This document shows positions 34,319 to 44,833 of a stretch of 64,000 nt of DNA, piece after piece. The notes beneath the pieces are model-generated. The model was not told the origin of the DNA. It saw only the letters and a list, made by a program, of their open reading frames with translations, and searched no databases. The stretch comes from Amborella trichopoda (lineage: Eukaryota; Streptophyta; Magnoliopsida; Amborellales; Amborellaceae), in the NCBI RefSeq assembly GCF_000471905.2, contig NW_006499705.1, positions 267,449-331,448 of the forward strand, written 5' to 3'. The translations under genes and the position numbers were made by a program. Within the stretch, counting starts at the first letter, position 1. Each line of letters opens with the position of its first letter.

Positions 34319-35593
34319 CTACCTGAATTCACAAGAGAAGAGGGTGGGTCGATAAGGCCCAAAATCTGAAACACGGTTGGTTGAGTAAGATGCAAGGAAT
34401 TGACAACTTCGATCTTTCACATTATAGACTATAATCTTGCATTCCTCAAACCGCCGCGATCGAATGAAAAACATATCCTCAACCAAGAGAAAAGGGAGCA
34501 TACAAAAACAATTGATTTCAGAACTATGGCTTTGTCTCAAGCTTTGAAGATCCAGTTGTATCATCTGAACCCAATTCTTCTCTCCACTTAAAACCCATAT
34601 TTTTAGTTCCTCCCAATCTGAAATTAGTAGGGCAATGGAGATCCCATCATTCCATGACCGGAGTTCATGGCACTTGGAATCTTCATTCCCAGGAGTTGAG
34701 ATTCCATCCCATATCTCTCTCTCTAGATCAAAAGTCTCCAGCATACGAGAGTCATTACATAGGGCATACAAGGTATTGCTAGTACATACCATTCTTACAT
34801 AAATTGTACTAAACTTAGGCCACTTGTTTTGAATTGGTCGCCATTTCCACACCAGTGAGCAAAACATGAACAATTTCAGCTCATTCTTTGAGTGCCCATA
34901 AACGAAAATATTGAAATTTTGTGAGATAGGGTTGAAATAGAATCCCATCATACCTATAATTGATATGAAGTCCTCACTAAGCCTAGGAAGAATGATGTAT
35001 TTGTCTGTTGCAGGGTTACCAACAAAGAAAATTTGATCAGAGGAAGCATAGAGTTTCAAACACACCATCCCGTGGCTACTAGCCATTGACAATGGCGGGT
35101 GGTCAGGATGAGATTTAAATGGTTGGGGGTGACAAAAAGAGAAGTGGCTAGAGTTTGGATGAGATTGAAATGGTTGGGGCTGAGAGGAGTAGCGAGAGTT
35201 TGGATGAGATTTAAATAGTCGGGGCCAACAAAAAGAGTAGCTGCGAGAGTTTGGATGAGATTTGGACCGACAAAAAGAGTAGTGGCGAGAGTTTGGATGA
35301 GATTTATTTATGTGGGGGCGACAAAAGGAGCAGCAAGAGACAGAGGGATCCGGATTGGGATGCTGTAATGTAAGTAATGTAAGAAATGATGCATTCCTGT
35401 GAAAGAGGAGAGGTAATGTTGGAGCCAGAGGGGAAGAGGCAAGATAATGGGTTGTGGCGAAAGAGGGGGAAGAAAGAAGTTTGTTCCATGATTTGGAAAC
35501 AGTTTTAAATCTAAGAACGGATTGAACAGGTAGGAAAGAGAGGATTCCAACCATCGAATCGTGTGGGAGAAAATCAGTACAGAGAGAATCCAT
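34319..35593 (-). CDS. F-box protein with F-box-associated domain and internal repeat array
   Basis: F-box proteins are the substrate-recruiting subunits of SCF ubiquitin ligases; the target here is unknown. The frame is open for 424 codons from the preferred start (35593, MDSLCTDFLPHDSMVGILSF). A Met 14 codons upstream (35635) is also in frame. The N-terminus is an F-box (FLPHDSMVGILSFLPVQSVL, RFKTVSKSWNKLL). Residues about 85-165 are five imperfect 14-17-residue repeats around SHPNS. The rest (HGMVCL onward) resembles an F-box-associated domain, with GFYFNP, FMFCSLVWKWR, LYALCND and WDGIS motifs. It has no introns, as in many plant FBX genes. TATAATATTA lies about 85 bp upstream. No stop or frameshift was seen, so this is the best candidate for an expressed gene here. 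Confidence 0.88.
   Translation of the reverse strand: MDSLCTDFLPHDSMVGILSFLPVQSVLRFKTVSKSWNKLLSSPSFATTHYLASSPLAPTLPLLFHRNASFLTLLTLQHPNPDPSVSCCSFCRPHINKSHPNSRHYSFCRSKSHPNSRSYSFCWPRLFKSHPNSRYSSQPQPFQSHPNSSHFSFCHPQPFKSHPDHPPLSMASSHGMVCLKLYASSDQIFFVGNPATDKYIILPRLSEDFISIIGMMGFYFNPISQNFNIFVYGHSKNELKLFMFCSLVWKWRPIQNKWPKFSTIYVRMVCTSNTLYALCNDSRMLETFDLEREIWDGISTPGNEDSKCHELRSWNDGISIALLISDWEELKIWVLSGEKNWVQMIQLDLQSLRQSHSSEINCFCMLPFLLVEDMFFIRSRRFEECKIIVYNVKDRSCQFLASYSTNRVSDFGPYRPTLFSCEFR
35098..35338 (-). repeat. In-frame variable repeat array inside the F-box gene
   Basis: Five units of 42-51 bp, all multiples of three. On the plus strand four start 'gagtttggatgagat' at 35151, 35196, 35247 and 35289, and a variant lies at 35098. 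They encode SHPNS plus a Phe/Cys/Trp/Pro-containing spacer. Confidence 0.9.
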
Positions 35594-35897
35594 GTTACAC
35601 CTGATACAAACAAAACCACCCTTGTTAGAGCTCATACAAACTCCATTTCTCTTTCTCGATCGGTTGAATCTCTCTTTCTAATATTATAACATATGAAATT
35701 ATTCTCACTAATAAGATATCAACAATATTATTAACGTCAATAATCCCACAAATTTTGCTGTAAAATTTTGAACTATAATCACAAATAATTAAATTTTACT
35801 ATATATAGTTTTTCTATTAATGTAAAATAGTTAATACTAAAACAAATAATTTGTTAACTATTCATACTAATAATTCATTATGTATTAATCTACAAGT

Positions 35898-36300
35898 TTA
35901 TCAATAGGGAAAAGTTTATATAGAGCCGACGCTCTAAACAATCATATTTGAGCCTACCTCAAAAATTTCACTAGAAGAGGTTGTTTTGATGCCCAAGTAT
36001 CTTCAAATTGATCATCTCGACATCAAGAACCATGGACATGAGAAAAAAATGGATTTCAAGTTTTGAAAATAGTGCAGTTTGTAACTCATTTTTTGACCAT
36101 CAATTTTCAAGTTTTTATAGATCTGTCGATATATACTATTTTTAAAGTTTTAAACTTTATAAATAAATATAAAAATATATTTTAAGCCTATCACAAAGAT
36201 TACCAATAATTGAAACCACATTTCTTGACACTATTTTAAGGTAGGCTCTAATTTGATTGTTTAGAGCCTAGGCTCTATACAAACCGCACCCTTATAAATA
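35898..36300. mobile_element. Family B Mutator-like MITE, copy 2
   Basis: The element is 35907-36291 (385 bp). The TIRs 'gggaaaagtttatatagagc' and inverted 'gggtgcggtttgtatagagc' extend through TAGAGCCTAGGCTCTA-type palindromes and AAACAATCA. Flanks TTATCAATA and TTATAAATA form a 9-bp TSD with one mismatch. Confidence 0.82.
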
Positions 36301-38410
36301 ACCTGATAATAAACATTATAATAAATAGTTAAATAATAACTCGTAGCTAATACATGTTTTTTTCTTTCTTTTTCTTTTTCTAATAATGGATGGAAGTGAA
36401 ACAAATATGCATACAGATTATTTATCAATAATGGGCATTAAAAAAATACAACTTGGAATAAAAAATAAGATTTATGTTATTCCTCGTGGTCTCTCTTTTT
36501 ATGTGACTTTATCCCTCTCTCCCTAAGGGATCCACCAAATCTTGAAATTTTTTTTTCTTTTTTATATATCTTAGCTACTAAATCTTGGAGAACCTCCTAA
36601 AATTTATCTCTACCCATATCCCAAAATTCATAGTTGAATAATAAACAAGGTTTTAAAATCAATTTATTCGTAATATTATAGTTAGAAACAAAAATAGTAA
36701 AATATTGGTAAAAAGCGGAATAGATATAGTCTTAAAATATTATAGTTAGAAAAAATATTAAAATAATAGTAAAAAATAGAATGGATATATTTTAAAATAT
36801 TACATAATTTGATTGTAATATTATAATTAGAAAGGAATATATTAAAATATAATATATTAAAATATTACATAATTTGATTGTAATATTATAATTAGAAAGG
36901 AATATATTAAAATATACCCAAAAACTTTTAGGGACATTTTAGTTATTTAATTTTATTGAGATATTTTCTCAAAATTGGGTGTCATAATATTTTGAAAAAA
37001 TTACATTAATATTTTTAGTTTCCATTATTACTAAAATATTGAATACTCTTCATTATTACTTATATGTCCGTTTTTCAGACTTCATAACAATATTTTTAAA
37101 AAAGATGAAATCAGGCCAATTTCGATTTTTGAAAAATCAAATGTTTTTAAATTTTTCAGTTTTTCAAGAAGTGTTATAGGTCCTCTGCGTATTCTCGTCT
37201 TTCTTTTTTTTCTAATAAAAGAGATGCCACTTTCCATTGCCCAAAAGCCAAAAACGAAAACAAGCTTGTTCTTTGTCAACAAATTAAAACATTAAGTCCA
37301 AGGTGCATACGTATAAAGAGTCTTCTCCTCAAACAAAACTATTTCAGGTCTAAAAAGATCGGGTTGGATGGGTTGCACTCGAAATGCAGTGAGAGAGGAT
37401 AATCCCTTCCCTTCTGTCATTTTCTGTTTATGAAAAACTTAAAAATGGACAATTTCGTTTTTTTTTAAAAAAAATTGTTATGAAGTCCAAAAAATGGACA
37501 TATCAATAATAACGGAAAGTATTCGGTATTTTGATAAAAACAAAAAGTATTTGGTATTTTGGCAATAACGGAATCTAAAACAAATATTTACATAATGTTC
37601 TCTAATATTTTATAGAAAAATTAAAAATAAAATAGTGTAAAGATGTGACAATGTGATTGAAGCCTCTCAACCGTCTTTTCAAAATAGACTGTTGGATAGA
37701 AAAAATGTATAAATTTTATGCAGAAGGTGAAATATAGAAAACTTCCCCTCTTATATTACTTCATTTTATAATGGTTTGGAGGAAGACGTGATCTCTGGAT
37801 AGAGAGGACGCCGTAAGAGTGACATTTGCTCAAAATAGAAGATAGGAACTGAACATGGCGTACAACACATATATGTCATATTTTGTTCATTGATTGCTAT
37901 TGCAATAGCATGATCATTAACAAATAAAATTTTCAAAATTTTAAATTAATAGTTTTTAAATATCTAAAATGAATAAAATTATCTTTGCCACAAAACTAGA
38001 AAACTATTTTTTAATGTAAAATATCGAGGCCTTTAAATTTCATTCATAACTCATTTTTTTTTTAGATAACTCTTGGAACATAAAATAATAATGTAAAGTT
38101 CATAAAAATTTCCATTACTTAGAAATAGTTTATGCCCGATTTCTAAATTTGTCCTAATGTAATTTTATACACTTCACATATATTACGTTGATTTCTCAAA
38201 CAAAAAATTGAAATAAAAATCTACAATAAAAGTTTTTAAAAAATTAGAAGAAGTCATATGGTGACTACTTAGAGGTTTTACACTTCAAAAATAGGTATTA
38301 CTGGTTTATTCTAATTTCTTGATCTTTAAAAATTGTCATTCTATTTTTATTTTTTTTCTGATATTTTTAATCACTCATAGATCTTAGATATTAAATGAAA
38401 TAAACAAGGG
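36301..38410. other. AT-rich intergenic with 65-bp tandem pair
   Basis: Two units beginning 'aaaatattacataatttg' at about 36794 and 36859 are nearly identical. Motifs such as 'tatttggtattttg' recur near 37520-37560. No gene is seen. Confidence 0.55.
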
Positions 38411-38581
38411 ATTGTATACAATCACTTATAACCATCCGATGTAAAATCGGATAACTTGGGTGTGTCACAAATTTCGAGAACTTTTTTTTGAATTTCGAGC
38501 TTGGTCAATGGAATAAATGCAGCCATCCAATTTCACATCACATGATCAAGATTAATTGTGACAACTTGTACTAGTAAAAAG
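38411..38581. mobile_element. Family C palindromic TIR element, copy 2
   Basis: Shares 'aaccatccgatgtaaaatc', 'gagcttggtcaatggaataa' and the inverted 'caagattaattgtgac' with the other copies. The outer right end is partly lost. Confidence 0.68.
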
Positions 38582-39448
38582 TTTCATTTTATACTAAGCA
38601 ATACCGTAACAAACCAATATGTAATGAAAACCATAAAACGTGCATCCATAAAAGAAAAATAAACCAAATAAGTAGCAATGCGATAAGAACGATACACCAA
38701 CGTAAACCCTAACCATCAGCCATTGAAAACAAAAAAAACAGGACATTGAAAACATAAAAACCATAACGCGCAAAGCCATTTAAAAAAAGATTAACATCAA
38801 TGGACATTAAAAAAATCAATATAAAAACCATAACACTTGCTTGTTTATTTATGGGAAGCTCAGCAGTATGAAGAAATGCATAAAACAAGAAGGCAAACAG
38901 GCAGAAGAGGCATAAAACATTAACACAAACAATGTAAAAGAGGCCTACCTTGAATAAAGAACAAGAACCAAAGTCTTGAGAGAGGAAATAGTTACTTTCT
39001 TTTTTGGGAGGAGAGAAAGTCGCAATAAACATTGATTTATAAGGAGGTTCAAATGGGATTAGGTTTTTTTTTTTTTGAAGGAAAGAGAGAGAGGGGAGAG
39101 GGAGATAAATGCTACGAGAGATAGAAAGAGAGAGATACGTACTCATCTTTAGTGGGGAGAGGGAGAGGGAGAGTAAGAGATTTTGAAATTCCTGAAATTT
39201 ATGAGTGAATCCCATTTTTAGAGGATAAAGATAATGAGGGAGATAGAATCCCATCTTTAGAGGATAAAGATAATGAGGGAGATATGAGATAGAGAGAGAG
39301 AAAATTATCAAATACAAGACTTTTAGAAGATAATGAAATATATGGAGAGAAAATTAACAAGTAGGAGATTTTTAAAAGAGAATGAAATATATGGATAGAA
39401 AATTAACAAGTAGGAGATTTTTAGAAGAGAATTTTAGGGATAGAGAAT
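38582..39448. other. Low-complexity GA/AT region
   Basis: The 203-codon minus-strand frame at 38709-39317 is Leu/Phe/Ser-rich with duplicated 'LPHYLYPLKMGF'. It is a translation of GA repeats and matches no family known to me. Duplicated 'agaggataaagataatgagg' units occur at about 39217 and 39258. Confidence 0.55.
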
Positions 39449-39872
39449 CTTTATAGAGAGAATCAATTCCCTATTTTCAAATCAATTCCTTATTTTTCTT
39501 AATAAAAATTAGGAACACAAAATTATAAGAAAGATAATCTTTAGAGAAAGGATTTGAGTTGTTATAAAGAAAGTCAAATGATAAGAAGAAGATTTGAGAG
39601 AGAAAAAAAAGGATACATCTTACTCTTTGACTTATCTAATCTAAAGAAATAAAGATAAATCTTTATCGAGAGAATCAAGTCCCTATTTTCAAATCAATTC
39701 CTTATTTTCGTTAATAAAAATTAGGAAAACAAAATTATGAGAAAGATAATCTTTAGAGAGAGGATTTGAGTTGTTATAAAGAAAGTCAAATGATAAGAAG
39801 AAGATTTGAGAGAAAAAAAAAGGATACATCTAACTCCTTGACTTATCTAATCTAAAGAAATAAAGATAAATA
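39449..39872. repeat. Tandem duplication of 212 bp
   Basis: Units 39449-39660 and 39661-39872 are nearly identical, sharing 'ccctattttcaaatcaattc', 'gatttgagttgttataaag' and 'acttatctaatctaaag'. Recent by appearance. Function unknown. Confidence 0.92.
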
Positions 39873-40226
39873 ACTTCTTTCCAGGGACTATAGAGGGAGA
39901 GAGGAGAAAAAGAAATAGAAAACAATAGTTCTTCCTCTTTTCTTTTCTACTCTCCCTCACCTGTCCCTTCATAAGGTAAGCTTTAAGCATTGTGTTATTT
40001 ATCATAATCTAAATATTCACTTTTCTTACTAACTTGACAAATACATTATTTGAATTTCTCTCATTCCAAGGTGAGGCCCTCTTAGCTTTTGTTTCTAGAG
40101 AAATTTAAGTACAGACCATATTGGCGAGGGTCAACTACAAATTAGAATCAAGTTTGTCCCAAATTACGAGCTGCACTCCGGGGCGTTTTGTGTCAAGGTA
40201 TCTGTCCGATAACACGAACACCAGAC

Positions 40227-40470
40227 AAATGAGGTTTATATTGTGCAAAGCAAAGCAGCTGTCTGGTGTTTGAAATAACTGACAACTATCTGCTATCCCC
40301 AAGATGAGAAATGACGTTTATATTGTGCAAAGCAAAACAAGCGTCCGATGTTTGAAATAACTGACAACTATCTGCTATCCCCGAAACGAGAAATGAGGTT
40401 TATATTGTGCAAAGCAAGACAACTGTCCACTGTTTGAAATACGGTATAACTATATGCTATCCCCAAAACC
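40227..40470. repeat. Three 82-bp tandem units in the left TIR
   Basis: Unit starts at 40227, 40309 and 40391 ('aaatgaggtttatattgtgc'). The right TIR has a single equivalent, so the left arm was expanded after the element formed. Confidence 0.92.
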
Positions 40471-40927
40471 AGCAAACCCCTTCTCCCGCCCAGCCCCTCT
40501 CTCTCCTGACCCTCCGACCCCCTCTCTCTCCTCTCTCGTCCTCTCCAATAACCCCATGGATACAGATCTCGTAACCCATCTCTCGGCGTGTTCTTCTTGT
40601 TCCTCTGCCGCCTCACTTTATTGTTGCTTGAAACAAGCCCTAAGAACCATATGAGAGAGAGAGCCAGGGGACCATATGAGAGAGAGAGAGAGGATACAAG
40701 AGAGATCCCAATAAGAGATAGAGAGATAATAATATCCAAGAAATAGGAAAAGCTATGTAAGAAATAATCTTATCATCTTTCTTTCTTCAATTCGTTAATG
40801 TATATACATACATTGGCATCATGGAAAATCTCTCTTTCCATAAAAATGGCAAGGAATTGGTTAGACTCAAAGTAGTTATCAACCCGATGGCCTTGATCAT
40901 TCATGAGAAAAATCTCCTCCTCCAAGC

Positions 40928-41352
40928 TTGATGATCAGAAAAACAAAAAAAAACCCAAACTCATATCGCCCTATAAATTCTCTTTTGCGAAGATGTACAA
41001 GCCTCAAGGCTTTGAAACAAATCCATGGATTTATGGTCGTCAATGGCTTCAATTCCAACCCCTCAACTCTCATAGAGCTCATTTTCCATTGTGCAATCAA
41101 TCTTTTAGGCGCCATGGATTACTCCCACAAGCTTTCCGCCAAAGTTCCACTCCTTCATTTTCAACACCATGATAAGAGTCACGATGCTATGAATTACTCC
41201 CACAAGCTTTTCTGCCAAAGTTTGGAGCCCGACTCCTTCATTTTCAACACCATGATAAGAGTCATAATGATATGGATTACTCCCACAAGCTTTTTCGCCA
41301 AAGTTTGGAGCTCGACTCTTTCATTTTCAACACCATTATAAGAGTCACGATG
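40928..41352 (+). pseudogene. Pentatricopeptide repeat protein N-terminal fragment, internally triplicated
   Basis: Plant PPR proteins bind organellar RNA. This frame reads NSLLRRCTSLKALKQIHGFM, VVNGFNSNPSTLIELIF and LLGAMDYSHKL, then pieces of EPDSFIFNTMIR, the standard N-terminus of PLS-class PPR proteins. From 41114 a unit of 75-83 bp (starts 41114, 41189, 41272) is repeated three times with indels, so the frame shifts and the PPR array never continues. The captured piece has no C-terminal domain. Confidence 0.82.
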
Positions 41353-41601
41353 TTTGGAGAGAGAGGGCTTGCTGGTTTTGAGGATTGTTGGTTTTGGGGA
41401 TAGAAGATAGTACAACTATTTTGCTTTGCACAATAGAAACCCTACCTGTCGATGTTCGCGTTACCGGACAGAGGGTAACTTGGAAAGCGTTATTGAACAG
41501 AGGGTAACGTGGAATAAATGTTGCGAGGGGGGTGCCGCCTGTAATTTGAGACAAACGTGATCCTATTTTGTAATTGACCCCCCAATATGGTCCATATATA
41601 A

Positions 41602-42420
41602 ATAACTCAGAAAGGAAAAGAAATCGGAATCTATGAGTAATGAAGCTTGGGAGGATATGGACCTTAAGGCTATGGCTACAATTCGATTGTGCCTAACAAA
41701 TAGTGTTTTATTCAATATAGTGGGAGAGAAGATGACAAAGGGTTTGTGGAAGAAATTGGAAAGTGTTTATCAAAACAAATCTCTTACAAACCGTATTCTA
41801 TTAAAGAAAAAATTGTTTAGTTTAACGATGAAAGAGGGGTCAAAAAATTTGGATCATTTGAACACTTTCAATAACTTTATTGTTGGTGAAAAAATGAAAT
41901 ATTAGGACAAGGCGGTAATGTTGTTATGTACTTTATCGGAATCTTATGATAATTTAGTGACAACATTAAGTTGCACTAAAGAAGTTTCACTTGACTTAAG
42001 TACGGTGTGTAGTACTTTGGTTGCCCATGAACTTCAAAAAAAGGCATTTATTGGAAAACCAAAATTGAAAGTTCAATTTTCAAGGGGTTGTTCAAGTGAG
42101 AGAGGCAATGTTTCTTGAAATTCTTCAAGATCTAAGTCGAAAGGTCGAGAAAACAAGTTTGTTTGTTGAGGATGTGGTGAAGCTGAACATATGAAGAAAA
42201 GTTGTACAAAAAGAAAATGACAAAAGTTCGAAAAAGCAAAAGAAACCAATGAGTCTAAGAATGAGGTAAATCAAGTGAAAGAATCTACATCCGGTTTTAT
42301 TGAAGAAGAGGTTTATGTTGTGGGTTGTAATATTGAATTGCATCAAAATTAGATTTTGGACAGTGATGTTACACATCATATGTGTCCACACAAGTCATGG
42401 CTTAGTTCATATGAACCATG
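41602..42420 (+). mobile_element. Ty1-copia gag and protease fragment
   Basis: Gag reads MSNEAWEDMDLKAMATIRLC, GEKMTKGLWKKLESVYQNKS and KKLFSLTMKEGS, then a zinc knuckle C-stop-GCGEAEHMKKSC. The protease remnant is LDSDVTHHMC where copia has DSGATYH. Several stops. The gag N-terminus is absent: the fragment begins immediately beside the Pack-MULE-like element, but no gag sequence was found on that element's left side. Confidence 0.88.
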
Positions 42421-43318
42421 GGTGGTGGTTCCTTGTTGATGGGAAACAATTCAAGTAGTAGAATGGTTGGGATTGACATGATAAAATTAAGGATGTATGA
42501 TGGAAGTGTCCATACACTTGAGCATGTTCGACATGCGTCGGACTTGAATAAAAGCTTAATTTCTCTTTCCTTATTGGATTCCCATAGCTATAAATTCACC
42601 GAACAAGGGGGAATTCTCAAAGTATCTAAGGGTGCTCTTATTGTGATCAAGGGTGTTAGAGTTGGGAACTTGAATAAGTTATTGGGAAACTCCATCGTTG
42701 ATAATGTGGCAAATTTGGTTATGGAAAGTAATAATCTTCCACTACGCTTATGGCATAGGAGGTTGGGCTACTTGAGTGGAAAGCGTATGGAGATTTTGAC
42801 GAAGAGGAAGTTAATTCCCACCATAAAATTTGGGGAATCCGAATTTTGTGAGCATTATGTCTATGAAAAATAATGTAGACGGATTTTCAAAGCCAGAAGC
42901 CATACAAGCAAAGGAATACTTGATTATGTTCACTCAGATTTATGGGGGCCCTCACCCGCGATGTCATATGGTGGTGCATTGTATTTTATTTATTTTATAA
43001 ATGACTTCTAGAGGAAAGTATGGGTGTTCACTCTTAAATAAAAAAGTGATGCATTTTTAGCCTTTAAGCATTTTAAGGTCAAAGTTGATAAGAGTACGGG
43101 GCGCGGGCGCCACATCAAGATAGTACAATTCCAATAAGTTTACAAAATTTTGTAAAGATGAATGAATCAAAAGGCATTTCATCACGGTTTACACTCCCTA
43201 ACAAAAGGGTATTTCGGAAAGGATAAATTTAAGTTTGATGGAGGGAGCTAGAAGCATGTTGAGCAATGCTTGATTATTACTTGGTTACAAACCACACCAT
43301 TGTCTAAAGGAAAAAGCA
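42418..43318 (+). mobile_element. Ty1-copia GAG-pre-integrase and integrase fragment
   Basis: An open stretch to 42873 gives LLMGNNSSSRMVGIDMIKLR, VRHASDLNKSLISLSLLDSH and LWHRRLGYLSGKRMEILTKR. Integrase follows as DYVHSDLWGPSPAMSYGGAL, RKVWVFTLK and ARSMLSNA. It ends at a family C element, after which no RT or RNase H follows. Confidence 0.9.
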
Positions 43319-43535
43319 GTGTATACAATACCATTTACCTTTGATATAGGGTGATCACAATTACTTACAACCATCCGATGTGATGTTTGATAGCTTGGAA
43401 GTGTCACAAGGTTCGAGAAAATTTCTTTTGAAGTTTGAGCTTGGTCAATGGAATAATTGCAGCTACCCAATTTCACATCAAATAGTCAAGATTAATCTCT
43501 CATATTGTACTAAAGGTAAATGGTCTCATCCTATA
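43319..43535. mobile_element. Family C palindromic TIR element, copy 3
   Basis: Starts 'gtatacaataccatttacc' and ends with the inverse-like 'ggtaaatggtctcatcc'. The interior 'gagcttggtcaatggaataa' is identical to copy 2. It abuts the copia integrase fragment on the left and a family B element on the right. Confidence 0.75.
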
Positions 43536-43544
43536 CTTTCCCAA

Positions 43545-44425
43545 AGAAAAAATTTACTTAGAGTTGAGGCTCTAAACAATCAAATGAGAGCCCACCTAAA
43601 AAATTTCATTAGAAGATGTTGTTTTGATGCTCAAATATTGGTCATCTCGACATCAAGATGCACAGACATGAGAAAAAATGAATTTCAAGTTTTGGAAATA
43701 GTGCATATTGTAAAGCATTTTTGGACAGTCAATTTTCAATATTTTGAAGTTTACATAGATCTGCTCGATCTACACTATTTTTGAAGGTTCAAATTTTAAA
43801 ATTAAAAATGAAAATATATTTTAAAGCTATCACAAAGATTTCCAGTATTGAAACCACATTTCTAGACACTATTTGAAGATGCACTTTTTCTTTAACAACT
43901 ATTATGGCTTTATTAAAAGATGCTTCAAAGGCATGTGATTACAATGGAATCAAATTGTTAGAAACAAAGGGAGAGGGAAGAGAAACTCCAATCTTAGCCA
44001 AGTCATCAGTTGAATCATTTGCTTCTTGAAGGGTGTGGCAAAAAAGAAATCCTCATATTCGATAAGGCTCAAAGAAGGGTGTGGCAAAAAAGAAATCCTT
44101 AGATTCGATAAGGTGCAAAGGATTGGGATTTTAATCAAAGAGAGAAAAGGGACCACAAGACCCTTTACTCTCTCTTGCACCATTTGATAACGTTAAGTGA
44201 ATCCCCTTCCACAGTAATATCTCTATTGAAACCCTTCTCAATATGAATTAGTAGACCTCAAAGGAGAGCAGTCAATTCAGCTTGATTGGCGGTCGTATAG
44301 CCATAAGGGCCAGAGAAAGAGAATAGAGTCGCTCCTGAACGATCGTGTAGTACCTGTCGAACCCTTTCCAAAAGATGCTCTTTACTTTGATTGTTTAGAG
44401 CCTCGGCTCTATACAAACCGCACCT
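43545..44425. mobile_element. Family B element, copy 3, split by a LINE
   Basis: The left part is 43545-43887 (starts in a degraded TIR, 'gaggctctaaacaatcaaa'). The right end is 44384-44425 ('ttgattgtttagagcctcgg', 'ctatacaaaccgcacc'). The missing continuity is explained by the insertion at 43888-44371. Confidence 0.82.
43876..44383 (-). mobile_element. 5'-truncated L1 LINE end with RNase H domain, nested insertion
   Basis: Flanked by AAGATGCACTTT (43876-43887) and AAGATGCTCTTT (44372-44383), a 12-bp target-site duplication with one mismatch. The minus strand encodes an RNase H-like domain: DRSGATLFSFSGPYGYTTAN then QAELTAL, and ITVEGDSLNVIKWCKRE, with stops. A T-rich start (minus-strand tail) fits reverse-transcribed insertion. 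Two 46-bp tandem units lie at 44028-44119. Confidence 0.82.
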
Positions 44426-44434
44426 CTATCTAAA

Positions 44435-44764
44435 TGAAAAAGTGTATATAGAGCCAAGGCTCTAAACAATCAGATTAGAGCTCACCTCAAAAATTTCACT
44501 AGAAGAGGTTGTTTTGATGCCCTACTATTCTCAAATTGATCATCTCGACATCAAGATGCATGGACATGAGAAAAAAAGAATTTCAAGTTTGGGAAATAGT
44601 ACAACTTGTAATGCATTTTTGGACCATCAATTTTCAAGTTTTCATAGATATGCTATATATATATATATATATATATTAAGGCTATCACAAAGATTTTCAG
44701 TATTGAAACTACATTTCTCAATATTATTTGAAGGTGCGCTTTACTGTCTATACAGACCTCACCC
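44435..44764. mobile_element. Family B element, copy 4
   Basis: Starts 'agtgtatatagagccaaggc' and ends 'ctatacagacctcaccc'. The interior holds the 'gatcatctcgacatc' core and a (TA)n tract at 44650-44676. It is directly adjacent to copy 3. The flanks share only TATCTA, a weak TSD. Confidence 0.75.
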
Positions 44765-44833
44765 TTATCTACGATATCAATTTCTTTCTGAAAGTTGAAG
44801 TGAGAGTAAAATTATAGGAAAAAGATCCTGTCA

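Larger units (their letters stand above)
40105..41601. mobile_element. Pack-MULE-like TIR element carrying a PPR fragment
   Basis: The left end 'gaccatattggcgagggtca' and the inverted right end 'gaccatattggggggtcaat' start long TIRs. These continue through 'gtttgtc-caaattac', 'attgtgcaaagcaaa' and 'ctatccccaaaaccagcaa' to the CT-rich inner edge (left about 40514, right about 41353). Between them lies a fragment of a host PPR gene and no transposase. That layout is a Pack-MULE, but I did not find a convincing 9-bp TSD, so the superfamily is an inference. Confidence 0.72.

Noticed and set aside
38709-39317. 203-codon open frame on the minus strand
   Set aside because: Leu/Ser/Phe/Tyr repeats come from translated GA microsatellite and a duplicated 41-bp unit; no domain, no codon structure.
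40454-40654. Pro/Ser-rich 66-codon frame inside the Pack-MULE-like element
   Set aside because: It is largely the CT-rich inner edge of the TIR; no recognisable host gene.
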